The notes beneath the pieces were generated by a model that saw only the letters and a list, made by a program, of their open reading frames with translations, did no database searches and was not told where the DNA came from. Below are positions 7,922 to 14,132 of a stretch of DNA of 17,274 bases, piece by piece (within the stretch, counting starts at the first letter, position 1; every line of letters starts with the position of its first letter). The translations under genes and the position numbers were made by a program. This stretch comes from Smithellaceae bacterium (GTDB lineage: Bacteria > Desulfobacterota > Syntrophia > Syntrophales > Smithellaceae). The stretch spans positions 1-17,274 of the forward strand of contig JAQVLL010000004.1 of NCBI GenBank assembly GCA_028704195.1, in the 5' to 3' direction.

Positions 7922-8680
7922 TTACCCGAATCTGCCTGTAATATAATCCTCCGTCTGTTTGACTTCGGGTTTCGTGAAAATTTTCTCCGTTTTGTTATAT
8001 TCAATCAAGTTCCCGATGTAAAAGAAAGCGGTTTCATCTGAGATACGCGCCGCCTGCTGCATATTATGAGTAACAATGATGATTGTATAGTCTTTTTTCA
8101 GCTCTTCGATCAGCTCCTCTATTTTGGCGGTGGAAATGGGATCAAGAGCTGAAGTCGGCTCATCCATGAGCAGGATATCGGGTTTCATCGCCAGCGCACG
8201 GGCAATGCAGAGCCGCTGCTGCTGGCCGCCCGAAAGATTCATGGCTGATTTGCTCATAATATCTTTTACCTCGTCCCAGAGCACCGCCTGTTTCAAACTC
8301 TGTTCTACAAGTGCGTCCAGATCACCGGCATTCACGCCGGTCAGCTTCGGGCCATAGGCGATATTGTTATAAATCGTTTTGGGAAAAGGATTGGGTTTCT
8401 GAAACACCATTCCGATCTTTCGGCGGATTTCCACCGGGTCTACATCGGGTGCGTAAATATTTTGACCTTCAAAAAGAATCTCTCCTTCCACCCTTGTGCC
8501 GTCAATCAGATCATTCATGCGGTTCAAAAGCCGAAGCAGCGTTGACTTTCCGCACCCCGACGGACCGATGAGCGCCGTTACTTTGTTTTTTCTGAATTTC
8601 ATTGAGATGTCCGTCAGAGCGCGCACGGCACCGTAATAGAAGTTCACTCTATTGATGGAAATTATCGCATTTGACTCCAT
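7922..8680 (-). CDS. pstB: Phosphate ABC transporter ATP-binding protein PstB
   Basis: This 252-residue ATPase powers phosphate import and sits on the inner face of the membrane with PstA and PstC. All nucleotide-binding motifs are intact: Walker A GPSGCGKST (39-47), Q-loop VFQKPNPFP with Q94, signature LSGGQQQR (149-156), Walker B ILLMDEP (169-175) and H-loop H205. The Q-loop sequence and the NRMNDL segment after Walker A are typical of PstB among ABC ATPases. The frame extends to a GTG at 8689, but the ATG at 8680 is preferred: AGGTGG, formed by the last two sense codons of pstA, lies five bases upstream and the ATG falls two bases after the pstA stop. Length matches the family. Confidence 0.96.
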   Translation of the reverse strand: MESNAIISINRVNFYYGAVRALTDISMKFRKNKVTALIGPSGCGKSTLLRLLNRMNDLIDGTRVEGEILFEGQNIYAPDVDPVEIRRKIGMVFQKPNPFPKTIYNNIAYGPKLTGVNAGDLDALVEQSLKQAVLWDEVKDIMSKSAMNLSGGQQQRLCIARALAMKPDILLMDEPTSALDPISTAKIEELIEELKKDYTIIIVTHNMQQAARISDETAFFYIGNLIEYNKTEKIFTKPEVKQTEDYITGRFG

Positions 8681-8682
8681 TG

Positions 8683-9567
8683 CTACCACCTTTTATTTCG
8701 TCTCATATAGCCGCGAATGATAATCGCGATCAAATCAATCCCCAAAACGACCGCCACCAGCACCAGCACGGTACCGAACTGGATGGGACGGGTGGCTTCG
8801 ATATTGGTTCCCGCCGTTGCCAGAACGTAGATATGATATGGCAGCGCCATGACCTCATCAAAGATCGATCCCGGGAGTTTTGCCGTGAAATAGGCGGCAG
8901 CCGTAAACATAATCGGGGCTGTCTCGCCCGCTGCCCTGCCTACTCCCAATATGGAACCGGTCAGAATACCGGGCAGGGCGTTGGGTAAAACGATCCGATA
9001 GGTCGTCTGCCATTTGGAAACCCCTAGAGACAAGGACGCTTCACGAAAGGTCTGCGGCACCGCTTTGAGGGCTTCCTCTGACGCGCCGATAATTGTCGGC
9101 AAGATCAGAAATCCTAACGTCAAAGAACCGGACAGAATGCTTGATCCGAATTTAAGAAAAATAACAAAAAAACCTAAACCGAACAATCCAAAGACAACTG
9201 AAGGGACACCCGCCAGACAGTTGATGCCAACCTTGATCAGACGGACAATCCTGCCCTGTTTTGCATATTCCGTAAGATATATCGCCGACGCGATACCCAG
9301 GGGCAACCCGATGGCAATCGCGCCGATGGTCAAGTAAATCGTGCCCAGAATAGCAGGCATGATGCCGCCTTTCGTCATGGAATGCGTGGGCTGTTTGGTG
9401 ATGAACTCCCAGCTGATGGCACCGATGCCGTTGTAAACGATATAAAAAACAATGCCCCCCAGGGCCAGAGTAATAATCAGTGCCGATGCCCGAACCATCC
9501 CGAAAAAAATATGCTGTTTCAGGTAGCGCCACTTCATGGAATTATTTTTTGATGATTGCATATGCAT
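8683..9567 (-). CDS. pstA: Phosphate ABC transporter permease PstA
   Basis: The 294-residue integral membrane protein forms half of the phosphate channel. About six hydrophobic segments are visible (near 25-50, 70-97, 113-140, 147-168, 205-230 and 264-286). The cytoplasmic EAA loop that docks onto PstB is at about 175-198 (EASLSLGVSKWQ followed by VLPNALPG). The end, MRRNKRW, is basic as expected for a cytoplasmic tail. Second of the two permease genes: it begins five bases after pstC, and its last codons serve as ribosome binding site for pstB. The ATG at 9567 has no strong Shine-Dalgarno, and in-frame ATGs exist at residues 3 and 11, so the exact start is open; translation may depend on coupling to pstC. 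Confidence 0.95.
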   Translation of the reverse strand: MHMQSSKNNSMKWRYLKQHIFFGMVRASALIITLALGGIVFYIVYNGIGAISWEFITKQPTHSMTKGGIMPAILGTIYLTIGAIAIGLPLGIASAIYLTEYAKQGRIVRLIKVGINCLAGVPSVVFGLFGLGFFVIFLKFGSSILSGSLTLGFLILPTIIGASEEALKAVPQTFREASLSLGVSKWQTTYRIVLPNALPGILTGSILGVGRAAGETAPIMFTAAAYFTAKLPGSIFDEVMALPYHIYVLATAGTNIEATRPIQFGTVLVLVAVVLGIDLIAIIIRGYMRRNKRW

Positions 9568-9572
9568 ACCAT

Positions 9573-10460
9573 TTAAAGCGTTCCCGAACCAATCTGGCGA
9601 AATTTGTGCGACACGTAATCAGCAATTAAATTGAAAGCCAGCGTCAGACAGAATAAAACAATGCCGATAGCGAACAGTGCGGAATAGTGCGAGCTGCGAT
9701 AGGGTGTTTCACCCATTTCGGCAGCGATGCTCGCCGGCATCGGACGCACCGAGTCAAACAGACTCTCCGGAATAGCCGCCGCACCACCTGCCACCATCAG
9801 GACCACCATGGTTTCGCCAATGGCCCGGGCCATCCCCAGCATGACCGCGGTGGAAATGCCGGACATCGCGGCGGGTAGAATCACTTTGACGATGGTTTCA
9901 AATTTTGTCGCACCCAATGCGTAAGAGGCATCCTTGAATTCGCGCGGTACGGCGTAGAGGGCGTCCTCGGAAATACTCGATATGGTCGGGATCGCCATAA
10001 TGGCCAGAATCACCGATGCATTGACAATATTCAGACCTGTAGGAAGATCAAATGTTTCCTGCATCCAGGGGGCAACGATCACCATCCCGAAAAAACCCAG
10101 AACAACAGACGGCAGGCCGGCCAAAAGTTCGATGACCGACTTGAGCGTCTCTTTGATTGCCTGGGGCGCGATTTCTGAAATATAAATGGCGGCCATCACA
10201 CCCAGCGGTACGGCAATAAACGTGGCAAGCAGCGTGACGATCAAAGAGCCGACAATCAGCGGGAAAATACCGAAAGACGGGGGATCGTAAGTGGGATACC
10301 ACTCCATCCCGAAAAGGAAATCCTTGACCGATACCTCTGTGAAGAGAGGCAAACCTTCACGGAAGAGGGAAAAGACAATCAACCCCAGCACAATGACGGA
10401 CACCAGGGCAAAAAGCAGAAAAATGTACTTGATGATAATTTCTTTGGTCTGCCGATTCAT
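9573..10460 (-). CDS. pstC: Phosphate ABC transporter permease PstC
   Basis: The 295-residue inner-membrane protein is the other half of the phosphate channel. Transmembrane segments are visible near 10-33, 65-95, 108-132, 147-163, 203-226 and 260-284. The EAA loop that contacts PstB is at about 165-196 (FKDASYALGATKFE then KVILP). The extracytoplasmic stretch after the first segment carries WYPTYDPPSFG, typical of PstC. The start ATG at 10460 has GAGG four to five bases upstream. It follows pstS after a 114-base gap containing a strong hairpin, which would lower its expression relative to pstS. Confidence 0.95.
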   Translation of the reverse strand: MNRQTKEIIIKYIFLLFALVSVIVLGLIVFSLFREGLPLFTEVSVKDFLFGMEWYPTYDPPSFGIFPLIVGSLIVTLLATFIAVPLGVMAAIYISEIAPQAIKETLKSVIELLAGLPSVVLGFFGMVIVAPWMQETFDLPTGLNIVNASVILAIMAIPTISSISEDALYAVPREFKDASYALGATKFETIVKVILPAAMSGISTAVMLGMARAIGETMVVLMVAGGAAAIPESLFDSVRPMPASIAAEMGETPYRSSHYSALFAIGIVLFCLTLAFNLIADYVSHKFRQIGSGTL

Positions 10461-10501
10461 GCATCCTCGGACATTTACAATCGATTCGTTTTTTGTCCAA
10501 T

Positions 10502-10553
10502 AAAAACATTTCGCTGAAGGAATAGACTAGCATGTTTTTTCCTTCAGCGAAAT
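10502..10553 (-). terminator. Attenuator or terminator hairpin between pstS and pstC
   Basis: Read on the minus strand, two perfect 15-base arms (10539-10553 and 10508-10522; core CGCTGAAGGAA pairing with TTCCTTCAGCG) enclose a 16-base loop and are followed directly by GTTTTTA. This is the form of an intrinsic terminator. Because pstCAB, phoU and phoR continue in the same direction with no clear promoter after it, partial termination is the natural reading. It would give abundant pstS transcript and less of the membrane genes, and would also protect the pstS 3' end. Confidence 0.85.
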
Positions 10554-10574
10554 CATCAAAAACAGCAAAGGGGT

Positions 10575-11423
10575 TTACTTCTTCTTTGCGCCCGTTTTCT
10601 TTACTTCGACCAGGGGGACAAAACCTTCTTTAGCCACAATCTTCTGGCCTTCGACGGATTTCACAAAAGCAAGATATTTGGCCATCGCGCCCTGCGGTTC
10701 ACCGTTGGTATACATGTATAGTTCGCGGGAGAAAGGATACTCCTTGGACATGGCCGTCTGCACACTTGCTGTGATGCCATTGACCTGAAGAGGTTTAACG
10801 CTTTTGTTGACGTAACCAATGCCAAGATAGGCAATCGCATACTTGTTTTTAGCCACAGCGGTGACCAGCGCACCATTGGAGGCCAGCATCTGGGCCCTAG
10901 GAGTCACTTTCGCTTTTTTCATCACAAAATGGTCCCAGGATTCAAACGTGCCGGATGATGAGTCCCGGGAAATGACCACAATCTTCAAATCGTCTCCCCC
11001 CACTTCTTTCCAATTGGTGATGTTCCCCTGATAAATCTGACTCAGCTGATCAATGGACAGATTGGAGACTTTGTTTTTAGGATGGACTACAGGGATAATC
11101 GCATCGAATGCTACAACATGGGCAACCGGATTGACACCCTTGGTTTTGGCCAGTTCGACTTCCTTGTCTTTGATTTCGCGTGACGATGTTGCGATATCAG
11201 TTGTTTTGTCGATCAGTGCTTTAATGCCTTCACCGGACCCGCCACCGGAAAGCGACATCTGCACACCGGGATTGGCTTTCATAAAAGCTTCCAGGGTACC
11301 CTGCGCCACCGGCAGAACAGTGGTGGACCCCTTGATTACAATGGAGTCGGCAGCCAGAGCCGTCCCCGCTGTCAGGCACAACATTACTAGCCCCAAGGCT
11401 GCTTTCTTAATCATATTGGACAT
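10575..11423 (-). CDS. pstS: Periplasmic phosphate-binding protein PstS
   Basis: The 282-residue protein binds phosphate in the periplasm and delivers it to PstCA. A Sec signal peptide is clear: basic MSNMIKK, a hydrophobic core, and cleavage after ALA at about residue 24. There is no lipobox cysteine at the cleavage site, so it should be a soluble periplasmic form. Phosphate-binding loops are visible: GSTTV (32-36), GGGSGEG (60-66), SSRE (80-83) and SRDSSSGTF (152-160). The C-terminus is Lys-rich (KKTGAKKK). The ATG at 11423 has an excellent GAGGAGG five bases upstream. First gene of the pst operon, directly behind a Pho box, so it should be induced by phosphate limitation through PhoB. Confidence 0.96.
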   Translation of the reverse strand: MSNMIKKAALGLVMLCLTAGTALAADSIVIKGSTTVLPVAQGTLEAFMKANPGVQMSLSGGGSGEGIKALIDKTTDIATSSREIKDKEVELAKTKGVNPVAHVVAFDAIIPVVHPKNKVSNLSIDQLSQIYQGNITNWKEVGGDDLKIVVISRDSSSGTFESWDHFVMKKAKVTPRAQMLASNGALVTAVAKNKYAIAYLGIGYVNKSVKPLQVNGITASVQTAMSKEYPFSRELYMYTNGEPQGAMAKYLAFVKSVEGQKIVAKEGFVPLVEVKKTGAKKK

Positions 11424-11452
11424 ATGTTCCTCCTCAATTTTAATTTGAGTGA

Positions 11453-11497
11453 AATATAATATACCAATGTTACAATGTGATGACAGCCAGATGAATG
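11453..11497 (-). promoter_or_regulatory. Pho box and promoter of pstS
   Basis: Three seven-base repeats stand at exact 11-base spacing on the minus strand: CATTCAT (11491-11497), CTGTCAT (11480-11486, a perfect match to the Pho-box unit) and TTGTAAC (11469-11475, four of seven). A fourth, weaker unit, TTGTTTT, continues the register at 11502-11508. Ten bases after TTGTAAC comes a TATATT -10 hexamer (11453-11458), with no good -35, which is the standard layout of a PhoB-activated promoter. The leader to the pstS ATG would be roughly 20-25 bases and carries GAGGAGG. Confidence 0.8.
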
Positions 11498-11532
11498 AAC
11501 AAAAACAATATTTGAATTATGTTTATTAACAA

Positions 11533-11552
11533 ACACAGTTCCCAAACCGTGT
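11533..11552 (-). terminator. Possible weak terminator after the Lgt-like gene
   Basis: Read on the minus strand, ACACGGTT and AACTGTGT pair over eight positions, one of them a G-U pair, around a TGGG loop. The right arm runs into TTTGTT. It lies about 90 bases past the Lgt-like stop and upstream of the Pho box, so it could end the lipid-related transcript. The T-run is short and interrupted, and the same near-palindrome could instead bind a regulator. Confidence 0.4.
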
Positions 11553-11642
11553 CAAGTCCTCAAGTTACTAAAAAAACGGCATCTGGGAAAGGTCTAAGAA
11601 AGATAAAAATGCATAAGGAACAATGGGATAAAATGGGCAGCT

Positions 11643-12695
11643 CTATGTATTGTTCGCAACAACCTGGATGTCAATGGTACAATTAGTAGTTTCACTTTTG
11701 CCTGTATACACAAAAGAAACGATCCCTAAGACCAGGAGGAAAATAATGAATCCGGGATCCCACAACGATTGAAGTCCTGTCATCAAAGTCGGTGTTACGC
11801 GCCGTGGTTGAGCATAAGCGAACACAAGCAACAGGATATATCCCATCGCCAGTAAAGACATGATCTGATAAGCAGAAACGGTACTTTCCCCGCGGTAGTC
11901 CGCGCGAAAGAATTCGGAAGTAAAACGCCAGCTCTGAGACACCAGCAGTGGCAGCAGCAAAGCTGCCCTGGAAAATCCTTTTAAAAACAGGTAGAAGCTC
12001 AAAATCCCGGCCCCTGTGTAAAGAACAGCCGTCAGCGCCTGAACAGGGACAACCGGCCGGCCTTCCAGTTGGCTTTCATAATGGATTTTCTTGGTCTTAC
12101 CCTGAAACACAAAATGACTCCGCCCAAAAATTTGTTTAATCAACGCATGGCACTCGGATAGCGGCTTCCCGTAGCAACAGCCAAAACTTATACAGGCCAG
12201 TCGTCCGATCCCTTCCCCGAAAGCATAGGCAATCATCATGGCCGCCATCGTCTCGATCATCGGGAGATAAAACATCAGCCATTTGCCTGCCGTCATATTG
12301 ACCAGGAGGATGATCCATGGCGCAATGATAATGCAGACAAAGGATGCGGCTCCGACGGAAAATGTGGAAGGTTTTTTTTCCACCCATCGGGCAATGTAAC
12401 GTGAGGTCCACATGCCGATCGTCAAAACCGGCAAAATCACGGTCAGGGCGCAATACAGCTTTATACCCAGAGAACCGATGATTAAAATAAATATCGTTAC
12501 GGCAATCACATAGGCCAGAGAGTTAAAGAAGCCATAATAGGTCAAATTAATGCCGGTCCACGTACCATCAGGTCTTTTCCGGCTGGGCAGGCAGGCAAGA
12601 ATCTGCCACCGCTCCCCGGGAAGCGTTCGAAATGCCCAGGCAAACAAAAAGGCAATTCCACAGGAAAGTATCAGGAGAAAGATTTCGTCAACCAT
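11643..12695 (-). CDS. Lgt-like (prolipoprotein diacylglyceryl transferase family) membrane protein, divergent
   Basis: The 350-residue protein has about seven or more hydrophobic segments. Lgt moves diacylglycerol from phosphatidylglycerol to the lipobox cysteine of prelipoproteins. Similarities are YYGFF (53-57, compare the family's WYGL), GRLACISFGCCYG (164-176, in the place of G-R-I-G-N-F-I-N-G) with Arg165, PVQALTAVLY (217-226), and SEFFRADYRGE (260-270) with Arg264. The conserved F-H-G-G segment with the essential His of E. coli Lgt is not apparent in the expected region (about 105-145). A pair of cysteines (173-174) sits where the family has Asn and Gly. It may thus be a paralogue with another lipid substrate, not the housekeeping Lgt, so I give no symbol. 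Its ATG overlaps the end of the zinc-finger gene by eight bases, indicating coupling. Confidence 0.7.
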   Translation of the reverse strand: MVDEIFLLILSCGIAFLFAWAFRTLPGERWQILACLPSRKRPDGTWTGINLTYYGFFNSLAYVIAVTIFILIIGSLGIKLYCALTVILPVLTIGMWTSRYIARWVEKKPSTFSVGAASFVCIIIAPWIILLVNMTAGKWLMFYLPMIETMAAMMIAYAFGEGIGRLACISFGCCYGKPLSECHALIKQIFGRSHFVFQGKTKKIHYESQLEGRPVVPVQALTAVLYTGAGILSFYLFLKGFSRAALLLPLLVSQSWRFTSEFFRADYRGESTVSAYQIMSLLAMGYILLLVFAYAQPRRVTPTLMTGLQSLWDPGFIIFLLVLGIVSFVYTGKSETTNCTIDIQVVANNT

Positions 12696-13089
12696 GCTGA
12701 TGAGACATTCCTCTCATGGCCCAGTTTCCATTTTTCTTTCTATTTTGGATTTCTTTTTCCTCCTGACAGTCCATGCATAATTTACTCATCGGCTCGATAC
12801 ATAATCTCTTTTCGTGAATCAACCGGCCACAGGAATCACAAATACCATACAGTCCCCGATCGATGCGCAGAATCGTTTCCTTGATATCCAGCAGCAGTTC
12901 TATTTCGCGGCTACGGCAGGCAAGCTCAACAAACCTACTGGATTCGGTGACCGCCATATCAAAGGGATCGGCTAACGTACCCTCGGCTTTTTTCATGCGC
13001 GCCAGCGTAATTTCCGCGTTAGACCAGAGTTCTTCCATTTTATTCACAAGCGTTTTTCTTATCAGTTGAATTCTTTTTTCCCTTATCAT
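12688..13089 (-). CDS. DksA/TraR-family C4 zinc-finger protein
   Basis: The protein has 133 residues. The N-terminal two-thirds is helical and suits the DksA coiled coil. DPFDMA at 41-46 matches the acidic tip motif D-P-x-D-x-A of DksA, which reaches into the RNA polymerase secondary channel. The zinc finger is intact: C84-x2-C87, then 17 residues, C105-x2-C108. DksA-family proteins modulate transcription initiation, often with ppGpp. The protein is slightly shorter than E. coli DksA (151 residues), and a Lys/Asn-rich tail ends in SHQHG. The ATG at 13089 has AAAGGAG six bases upstream. It lies 26 bases after the decarboxylase gene and overlaps the Lgt-like gene by eight bases. It could be the main DksA or a local paralogue, so I assign no symbol. 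Confidence 0.85.
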   Translation of the reverse strand: MIREKRIQLIRKTLVNKMEELWSNAEITLARMKKAEGTLADPFDMAVTESSRFVELACRSREIELLLDIKETILRIDRGLYGICDSCGRLIHEKRLCIEPMSKLCMDCQEEKEIQNRKKNGNWAMRGMSHQHG

Positions 13090-13115
13090 CGCAATCTCCT
13101 TTTATGATGATTTAT

Positions 13116-14129
13116 TCAGTTTCCTCTGCTGAAGACGGAGCTGCCAATATACGATCGAACCTTGACCTCCGTTTCCACAAGGGATTTCCCAAACCCACGG
13201 CTGAAAATGCTATCAGCATCCGGGTAAAACATATTTGCTGCAATGTCATCCGCAAACCGTACCCGGTCTTTCTGAAAGATCATCACAACCGTGCTGCTTC
13301 CGGGACGAAACAGGCTCTTGGGTGCTCCTTTTTTGACAAACATACCGGTTCCAACCGACATGGGGTTTTCATATTGTTTATCACTGTAACACTGAACGAT
13401 ATCACCGATCATCAAGGCCACCACTTCGACCATGGCCACTATCCCCACTTTGGTTCCACCTTCCACATCCGTATTGATAATCGTCACAACACGTTTATTC
13501 TTGGAATAGGGCGTCACAACAGAAACAACCGCATTGGGATTGCATGCGTGATAAGCACCCGGGATTTGATAAAAGTCGATGATTTTACCGGCAACAGGCA
13601 AATGATTGTAGTGGTACTTTTCCGGAGTCAGTCTGAAAATCGCGAAATCGCCTTCATGAAATGCGGAAAGCCAGGTGCGTTTATTTGAGCCTAACATTTC
13701 CTCATAATCAAAAAACTTATCTTTGATAAACAAACCTGAATCTTCCTGAAATGATCCCAAAAGCATCCGTGAATCGGCAGGTGCTACCACGGCGCAGGGA
13801 TCATTGGGCATCGGGCGGCATTCCCAGTAACGGATTTTGCGCTCAAATATTTTCCGCAGCGTGTTGAGATTCTCCGGTTCATCCAAACATTCCCGAAAAT
13901 CAATATTCAATTGACTGTGGGCATCCAGATAATTGCTCATACGATCAGACAAAATGCCATCGTAATTCATATAACTCAATGCGCGTGAAACCCTGGAGCT
14001 GATCAACTTGCGGAAAAGCCATGACGACTGCTCGCGCAGACGGTAATAAATAAATTGTACAGCCTGATCTCCGTAAAACTGCTCTGACATAATCTTGCGT
14101 GTGTTGCGTTCTATATAATGATGTTGCAT
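13116..14129 (-). CDS. psd: Phosphatidylserine decarboxylase
   Basis: This enzyme converts phosphatidylserine to phosphatidylethanolamine at the inner membrane. It is made as a proenzyme that cuts itself and turns a Ser into the pyruvoyl cofactor. In the 337-residue protein the cleavage motif is seen as PGSST at 276-280, so cleavage is expected between G277 and S278. The other catalytic positions are present: D119 in PADS, and H173 and H176 in YHYNHLPVAG. The first 100 residues form an extension before the core that I cannot assign. There is no predicted membrane span; such enzymes are often membrane-associated. The ATG at 14129 is three bases after the 804-residue gene with AGGA about ten bases upstream; an in-frame ATG at 14090 has no ribosome binding site. 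Close packing with the unknown upstream gene suggests shared function. Confidence 0.88.
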   Translation of the reverse strand: MQHHYIERNTRKIMSEQFYGDQAVQFIYYRLREQSSWLFRKLISSRVSRALSYMNYDGILSDRMSNYLDAHSQLNIDFRECLDEPENLNTLRKIFERKIRYWECRPMPNDPCAVVAPADSRMLLGSFQEDSGLFIKDKFFDYEEMLGSNKRTWLSAFHEGDFAIFRLTPEKYHYNHLPVAGKIIDFYQIPGAYHACNPNAVVSVVTPYSKNKRVVTIINTDVEGGTKVGIVAMVEVVALMIGDIVQCYSDKQYENPMSVGTGMFVKKGAPKSLFRPGSSTVVMIFQKDRVRFADDIAANMFYPDADSIFSRGFGKSLVETEVKVRSYIGSSVFSRGN

Positions 14130-14132
14130 GTT

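Noticed and set aside
11547..11558. TTGACA upstream of the Pho box as a second pstS promoter
   Set aside because: No acceptable -10 hexamer occurs at 16-18 bases downstream; the bases form part of the hairpin region instead.
13104..13688. Plus-strand open frame of 194 codons
   Set aside because: It lies entirely opposite psd, whose motifs are certain; its translation is rich in His, Asn and Arg, as expected of an antisense shadow.
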